Shown here: positions 58,316 through 64,000 of the stretch, piece after piece
Layout: each line of letters starts with the position of its first letter
How positions within the stretch are numbered: position 1 is the stretch's first letter
Source: Merluccius polli
Taxonomy: Eukaryota; Chordata; Actinopteri; Gadiformes; Merlucciidae
Direction of reading: 5' to 3'
NCBI GenBank assembly: GCA_030340625.1
Contig: JAOPHQ010000898.1
Location: 78,975-142,974, forward strand
Length of the DNA: 64,000 bases
Position numbers and translations under genes: made by a program
The notes under the pieces: generated by a model
Database searches by the model: none
What the model was told of the DNA's origin: nothing
Seen by the model: the letters and a program-made list of their open reading frames with translations, nothing else

Positions 58316-58496
58316 GGGGGGGGGTGGGGGATATGCAACATCCACTACCGGTGTAGCAGCCACCTGGGTGATGCACAGCAGTCAGTATGTGCCAGAACTC
58401 TCACCACACTCTCACATTGGAGAGGTGAGGAATGATGCAATCCAATTAGAGACAAGGGGATGATGAGGTAGCCATGTTGTTATAACAGCCAGGTTA

Positions 58497-58740
58497 GGAA
58501 CTGGGCCAGGGGTGTCTCAGGGGTTAGCACCACTACTCGTGCGATGAGTGCCATGGGATATTTAGTGAGCACAGGGATCTCGGTGTAACGTCTCGTCCGA
58601 GAGACGGTGCTCTAGTCGGGATACAAGAGGCCCCGTTTCCGTCCTGACACCCTACCGGCCCTCCAACACCTCTACTGGCACCATCTGGTCTCCCATCCAA
58701 GGGTGGACCAGACCAGCCCTGCTTAGCTTCCAGAGGCACA
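58497..58740 (-). mobile_element. 5S rRNA-derived SINE (SINE3-like)
   Basis: On the minus strand the head reads ggaagctaagcagggctggt, then ccttggatgggagacc. These match the 5S rRNA internal promoter words GGAAGCTAAGCAGGG and ACTTGGATGGGAGACC. The body follows: ggcaccgtctctcggacgag-like text (as gagcaccgtctctcgg), gagacgttacaccgagatcc, atcccatggcactcatcg, then ggtgctaacccctgagacac. This head-body combination is a dispersed teleost element, usually grouped with SINE3-type repeats. The 5' end of the 5S part is missing. It is not a functional 5S gene. Confidence 0.75.
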
Positions 58741-58903
58741 AGTAAGGAGCGTAGATCTCTAAAGCATGCATTTTAACCAATGGGATGAGCAGCAAATAGG
58801 TAATGTCTGATACGATGATAGTTACCACTTCTTCTAAATCAAATGAATGAGCACTAGAGCATTTGGCATAGAAGGAATGATGAAGACTCTAATAAATACA
58901 TTA
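58741..58903. other. Unrecognised sequence
   Basis: A short spacer between the SINE and the hAT MITE, with no recognised feature. Confidence 0.5.
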
Positions 58904-58911
58904 ATTAATAC

Positions 58912-59199
58912 TAGTGGTGGGCCGTTATCGGCGTTAACGTGCTGCGATAATGCGAGACTCTTATCGCGCGATAAAAAAATATCGCCGTTAATCTATTCCC
59001 CCCCCCCCGTCGGTTGTAGGTCCGGGGTGGGTTAAACGCAGACTTACTTTTAGTCATTATTTAGGCAGCACACACATATTATGAATGCCTTCGATAGAAT
59101 TCAAATGAGCCATTTGAGCCATCTAGATTAATCTAGATTAATTCCAATATTACAGTGAGATTAATCTAGATTAAACAAATTAATCTATGCCCACCACTA
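58912..59199. mobile_element. hAT MITE, 288 bp, with a perfect 8-bp target duplication
   Basis: It starts TAGTGGTGGGC and ends GCCCACCACTA, an exact 11-bp inverted terminal repeat. The octamer attaatac is present directly on both sides (58,904-58,911 and 59,200-59,207). Eight-base duplications and TAGNG termini define hAT elements. The interior has ttatcggcgttaacgtgctg, atcgccgttaatctattc, a C run with gtcggttgtaggtccgg, and attaatctagattaat words. There is no coding capacity. It is a relative of the copy at 43,351-43,677. Confidence 0.95.
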
Positions 59200-59207
59200 A
59201 TTAATAC

Positions 59208-59642
59208 ATAACTGAAACCATTAAACTCTTAAACAAAATGTAACACAACATAACATAAAATAATGTATTTAAAACATCAAATTCATTTTAAGTAATATCT
59301 AACCATATTTCCAAATGTTATATAATCATGCTTATCATTTTAACTACCAATGAACAGCATATGAAAAAAAGCAGTTAGAAAAATATGAGTATAGGAGAAA
59401 ATAAATATAGGAATACAAATGTAGCAAGGTTAAACATTTCTTAAATGCTTGTACCATCGCCTATTTTCTCTCACTTTCTCGCACACACACACATGCAGAC
59501 GTGTGCACACACATACACACACATACACACACACACACACACACACAGGCACACACACACACAGGGCGGATTAAATCTTTCTGCTATCTATATTTAAAAG
59601 CCCTCTCTAACTTGTGACCTGAAATATTTGGGTGGTGTATTG
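59208..59642. other. AT-rich unrecognised sequence with a CA-rich block
   Basis: CA arrays with CATA interruptions at 59,483-59,563. Otherwise unrecognised. Confidence 0.5.
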
Positions 59643-59659
59643 CCCCCCCCCCCCCCCCC
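59643..59659. repeat. Poly-C run, 17 bases
   Basis: A run of 17 C, 25 bp before the long GT array. Confidence 0.95.
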
Positions 59660-59682
59660 TAAATGAAAACTCAAAAATTAAA

Positions 59683-59842
<160 letters not shown>

Positions 59843-60624
59843 CGCGTGTGTAGGTGGGTAAATGTGTAATGAGGTTAGCAAACTAAGACTCCATATCCGT
59901 TGCTGTCCTGATGATGAATTACACTGCAGACAGATAGCATCCAGTACTGCCTCACACCAATATCCTCTCCACTTCACTCACCACTCTCTCTTTCCTTTTT
60001 TACACTCTTTGCTTTTGCATATTCTAACTCTGAGTATCCACCCAGTCCAAAGAAAAAAGCTCTGCTTGGTTCTGGATCAATACGGACACAATATCCACAT
60101 CAGCACAATGTTGGCGTTCCCGCCGCGTGTGAAGGACAACACAATTGGAAACAATCCAACCTCTTGTTTTTTGGTAAACATGATGTACTACACATACGAC
60201 ACGACAATGGGATTCGCTTTGTCATGTCGTAGTATGGGCATGGCTTTCATGAGTAAGGGCTGTTTTGCTGAGATACATGATGACCGACCAGTACAGTTAT
60301 ACTGCCAGTTGGTTATTTCCAGACCTGTTTCTCTTTCATAAAACAACACAAACATTTGTATTACTTTTTTTTTTTTTTAACTTGTGCAAATGTATTCTTT
60401 CAATTACACACACGGCTCATTTTCATTTACGTTTAAGCCGTCATTGTCTTAGCGTTGGCGAATAATACCGGTGAGAGTCGGCGCGGGGACAGGGAGGACG
60501 TCTTGCGTGAGCTACGTCAAACGATATGCTATAATAAGATGGGAGTACTGACGCGCCGCGGCAGCTCTCAGCTACCGTAGGAGTCTGCTGAAACACGCAG
60601 CCACGTAATTATTATTATTATTAC
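59843..60624. other. Unrecognised sequence
   Basis: A 159-codon plus frame (59,862-60,341) has no domain and no coding signature. 60,455-60,600 is CpG-richer. Nothing is supported. Confidence 0.45.
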
Positions 60625-60705
60625 TTAGCTGGGAGGAGCCGGGGATCGAACCAGCAACCTTCCGATTACTAGGCAACCCGCTCTACCTCCTGTGCCACTG
60701 CCACC
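60615..60705 (-). mobile_element. tRNA-derived SINE-like unit
   Basis: The minus strand reads tggcacaggaggtagagcgg (A-box-like, TRGCNNAGYNGG), then gttgcctagtaatcggaagg and ggttcgatccccggctcc (B box GGTTCGANTCC). It ends in a (TAA)n tail (plus-strand attattattattatt at 60,609-60,623). The tRNA-like head, polymerase III boxes and short A-rich tail mark a SINE or retroposed tRNA. It cannot fold as a full tRNA with a clear anticodon stem that I could confirm. Confidence 0.65.
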
Positions 60706-61720
60706 CACTGAACCCACTATTGTGGGAGTGTGTGGCCAGAGTACCAGAAAAGGTGATGTAGATGGTGATGATAAAATGACAAAATAGCAATATCCAAAAA
60801 CATCGCCATGGTTTTCCTTTATGAAGGTTGATCTGCAACAACAATGACAAAAGCGGAACGGGAAACAGCCGCTTGCAGCAAGCTGTACCCACCAGCGTTG
60901 CCCCGGTTACGACTCCTTTCCGAAGGTCGGCGATTCGGCTTGATAGCTCGATCATCGAGCATGGCCAGAAATGGCGACGTCAACGGTTGATGACCTGGAC
61001 CGATCACAACCGTCATATTCGTAGCCAATCACGTTTGTTCTATGTGGTCAACCGACGGTGACAAAATATATGGATATTATATTGGTGCCACTGCGTAATG
61101 ATCGTCGTTTATAGGCCTAATAGAACAACACCACAGAAAGCTTCGAGCACAAGTAAATAATAAAACGCTACTGTAGAAAGAAACCGTTTTTAGTTTGTTT
61201 AAGCAAAATCTTGGCCAGTGTAAGTGGTGTTTTACTATTATAGCATACAGTCCCACAGTTGAACAGGCAGACTTGCATTAGGTTCTCAAACAGACGCAAC
61301 TGTTAAACAGCGCTGATGGTGATGAGCGAAATACATTTGATTTGGCCATAGATAACATTGTCTAGTCTATAGATTATAAGATGAACGGGTTGTGAATTGA
61401 CTCACTTTCATGAATCTTTTTTATGCAACACCTTAACAGGGAAAAACAACTCAACCGACAAAAGTAGAGACTCAACAACTCACGTCTCAAGGAAACACAC
61501 CGGGAAACACATTTACTGCCACCCCCCATCAGCGACCTGCATATGCAATTAGTATTTCATGTTTACTTTTATATGCAGGCTATTTATTTAATACATTGTT
61601 TACGTAATACATTGCATACATTACATTATCTCTCTCTAACTAAAAATATACAACATTGAAAAGCCTACTACTAAACTCGCCAAGCTATTTTTTTCTTTGT
61701 TGACGCATGTATGCAACATC
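60706..61720. other. Unrecognised sequence
   Basis: 60,870-61,060 is CpG-richer and includes the short palindrome gctcgatcatcgagc. The rest is AT-rich. No gene is recognised. Confidence 0.5.
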
Positions 61721-61911
61721 AACTCGTTATCTCGTCACAACCAATAAGGTTATGACGAGATAACGAGTTAATTATGCCAGGACCACGACAAAACCAAGTT
61801 GGTCCTGAAGAGATAACAAGTTGGTCCTGCCAGAATCACGACAAAACCAAGTTGGTCCTGATGAGATAACGAGTTGGTCCTGCCAGGATCACTACAAAAC
61901 CAAGTTGCTAT
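61721..61911. repeat. 53-bp tandem repeat (three copies) with an inverted copy of its start
   Basis: Units start at 61,757, 61,810 and 61,863, each beginning gagataac(g/a)agtt and containing acaaaaccaagttg(gtcctg). Upstream, aactcgttatctcgtca (61,721-61,737) is the exact reverse complement of tgacgagataacgagtt (61,753-61,769). A 17-bp-arm hairpin therefore precedes the tandem array. Confidence 0.92.
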
Positions 61912-62821
61912 TTTCTTGTTATCACGACAAAACATACACAAATATTATACCACTCATGGCAGCTCTCGGCTTCCATTAGTGATTGCATCACCAAATCCAA
62001 GCTGCGTAATATACACATGAGGAATATTAACATTAACATCATGCAGGGCCTCCTTAATGACTCCCGCTATTGCAAAACTAATTATGAAGGATGAACACAA
62101 CTCCCTCCAGCATGTAGTCCACTCCAACTCAGATACAGTTTGACATAGAGATGTCATATTACAGAGTATTCTCTCTTTTAATGAACCTTGGACATTAACA
62201 TTGGTAGCTATGTCTTTTCTTCAACTGATATGTATTCAACTGTGTGGTCTATTTAGCATAATTGTATTGATTAAATCTGAAAAGGATTGGGTACCACGCA
62301 TTGGCATTATGCATTTTCCTACGTAAAAAAAAGCTGCAGAATGCGTTTCTTTTTATTTTCTCACAAAAATAACAAGATGGCATTCCAGAGGACCTTTTGG
62401 TAGGCAGCGGAGGGTGGTGCGGGTGTAGCTGTGATCCTGTGGACGGTCTTTCACCGAAGTTGACCTTCGGGTTTCAAAGCCCTTCGAGGAAAACCTGAAA
62501 GATTTGAGGCGAGGCTGAATGCAGAGCCCCACCGTCGTCGTCCACGCAGGCCGGGGCGTTTATACAAGCTTTGAGGTTGACAAAACCCCTCTGTCTTGCT
62601 TCCATTGTGGAGAGTTACTCTAAATGTGGTGACATTTTGCACTTTTTCTTCAGATATTTCACAGCCTTATTTCTATTCTCCTTATTAATATTTATTCTTG
62701 AAAAAAGCGAAATAGAAGAAAAAAGCTTTTTTTTTTGTTGCAAAATGTCCTTGCTTGCTGTTCTACAGGTGACATTTTGAATAGCGATGACTTGGGGAAA
62801 CACTCACAATTGGAAACTTTA
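61912..62821. other. Unrecognised sequence
   Basis: 62,390-62,590 is GC-richer without a recognised gene. The rest is AT-rich. Confidence 0.5.
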
Positions 62822-62910
62822 TTGTGTGTGTGTGTGTATGTATGTGCATGTGTTTGTGTGTGTGTGTATGTGTGTTTGTGTGTGTGTGCATGCATGTGTT
62901 GGCATATAAG
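62822..62910. repeat. GT-rich microsatellite with ATGT and GCATG interruptions
   Basis: Short GT arrays interrupted by ATGTATGTGCATG. Confidence 0.9.

Positions 62911-64000
<1,090 letters not shown>

Noticed and set aside
59862..60341. 159-codon plus-strand frame
   Set aside because: No recognisable domain, no splice or promoter context, and composition like the flanks.

Overview
The window reads as non-coding sequence from a ray-finned (teleost) fish genome. No host protein-coding gene could be recognised on either strand. Almost every long open frame is a by-product of simple repeats (CA/TG, GA/CT, CTTT, poly-C) or of a 30-bp minisatellite. The teleost assignment rests on the mobile elements: a decayed Rex3-type (RTE clade) LINE with its GATG tail, a 5S-rRNA-derived SINE, LINE 3' tails of the kind common in teleosts, BED-finger hAT elements, a two-gene PIF/Harbinger remnant and a two-gene DNA transposon with CACAG termini. 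All family names come from recognition of sequence motifs, not from a database search.

Layout. 0-17 kb is mostly unrecognised single-copy-looking sequence with microsatellites, a foldback element (7.23-7.31 kb), a LINE tail (8.68 kb) and a long GA-rich purine tract (16.6-17.0 kb). 17.4-18.9 kb is CpG-richer and holds a 282-bp inverted-repeat MITE and a CAG/CAT triplet tract. 19-28.9 kb is dominated by microsatellites, including a 187-bp pure CTTT/CT tract, plus a second LINE tail (24.37 kb). 29.0-30.9 kb is a decayed BED/hAT transposase gene (minus strand). 31.8-32.45 kb is a second, more eroded hAT remnant (plus strand), followed by a CpG-rich 545-bp MITE. 33-39 kb has hairpins, a duplicated segment and a 118-bp GT array.

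39,125-42,380 is the most informative locus. It is a 3.26-kb DNA transposon with CACAG...CTGTG ends and TA on both sides. It carries a spliced gene (minus strand) followed by a C2H2-finger gene. One transposon exon contains a 120-bp GC-rich segment that encodes the first membrane segment region of an SLC2A13 (proton/myo-inositol symporter)-like sugar transporter, which looks like a captured host exon fragment.

43.35-45.95 kb is a nested stack: a hAT MITE, then a BED-finger hAT gene whose 5' exon is split by a Harbinger element with a TTA target duplication. 48.6-49.5 kb is a roughly 30-copy, 30-bp minisatellite. 55.8-56.6 kb is the Rex3 fragment, itself interrupted by a 303-bp insertion. 58.0-59.2 kb holds a LINE tail, a 118-bp GT array, the 5S-derived SINE and a hAT MITE with a perfect 8-bp target duplication. 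60.6 kb holds a tRNA-derived SINE-like unit, and 61.7-61.9 kb a 53-bp tandem repeat.

No genes here work together as a host pathway. The only functional couplings visible are within transposons: transposase plus accessory DNA-binding protein in the Harbinger element, and two genes in the CACAG element. All of these copies look broken.
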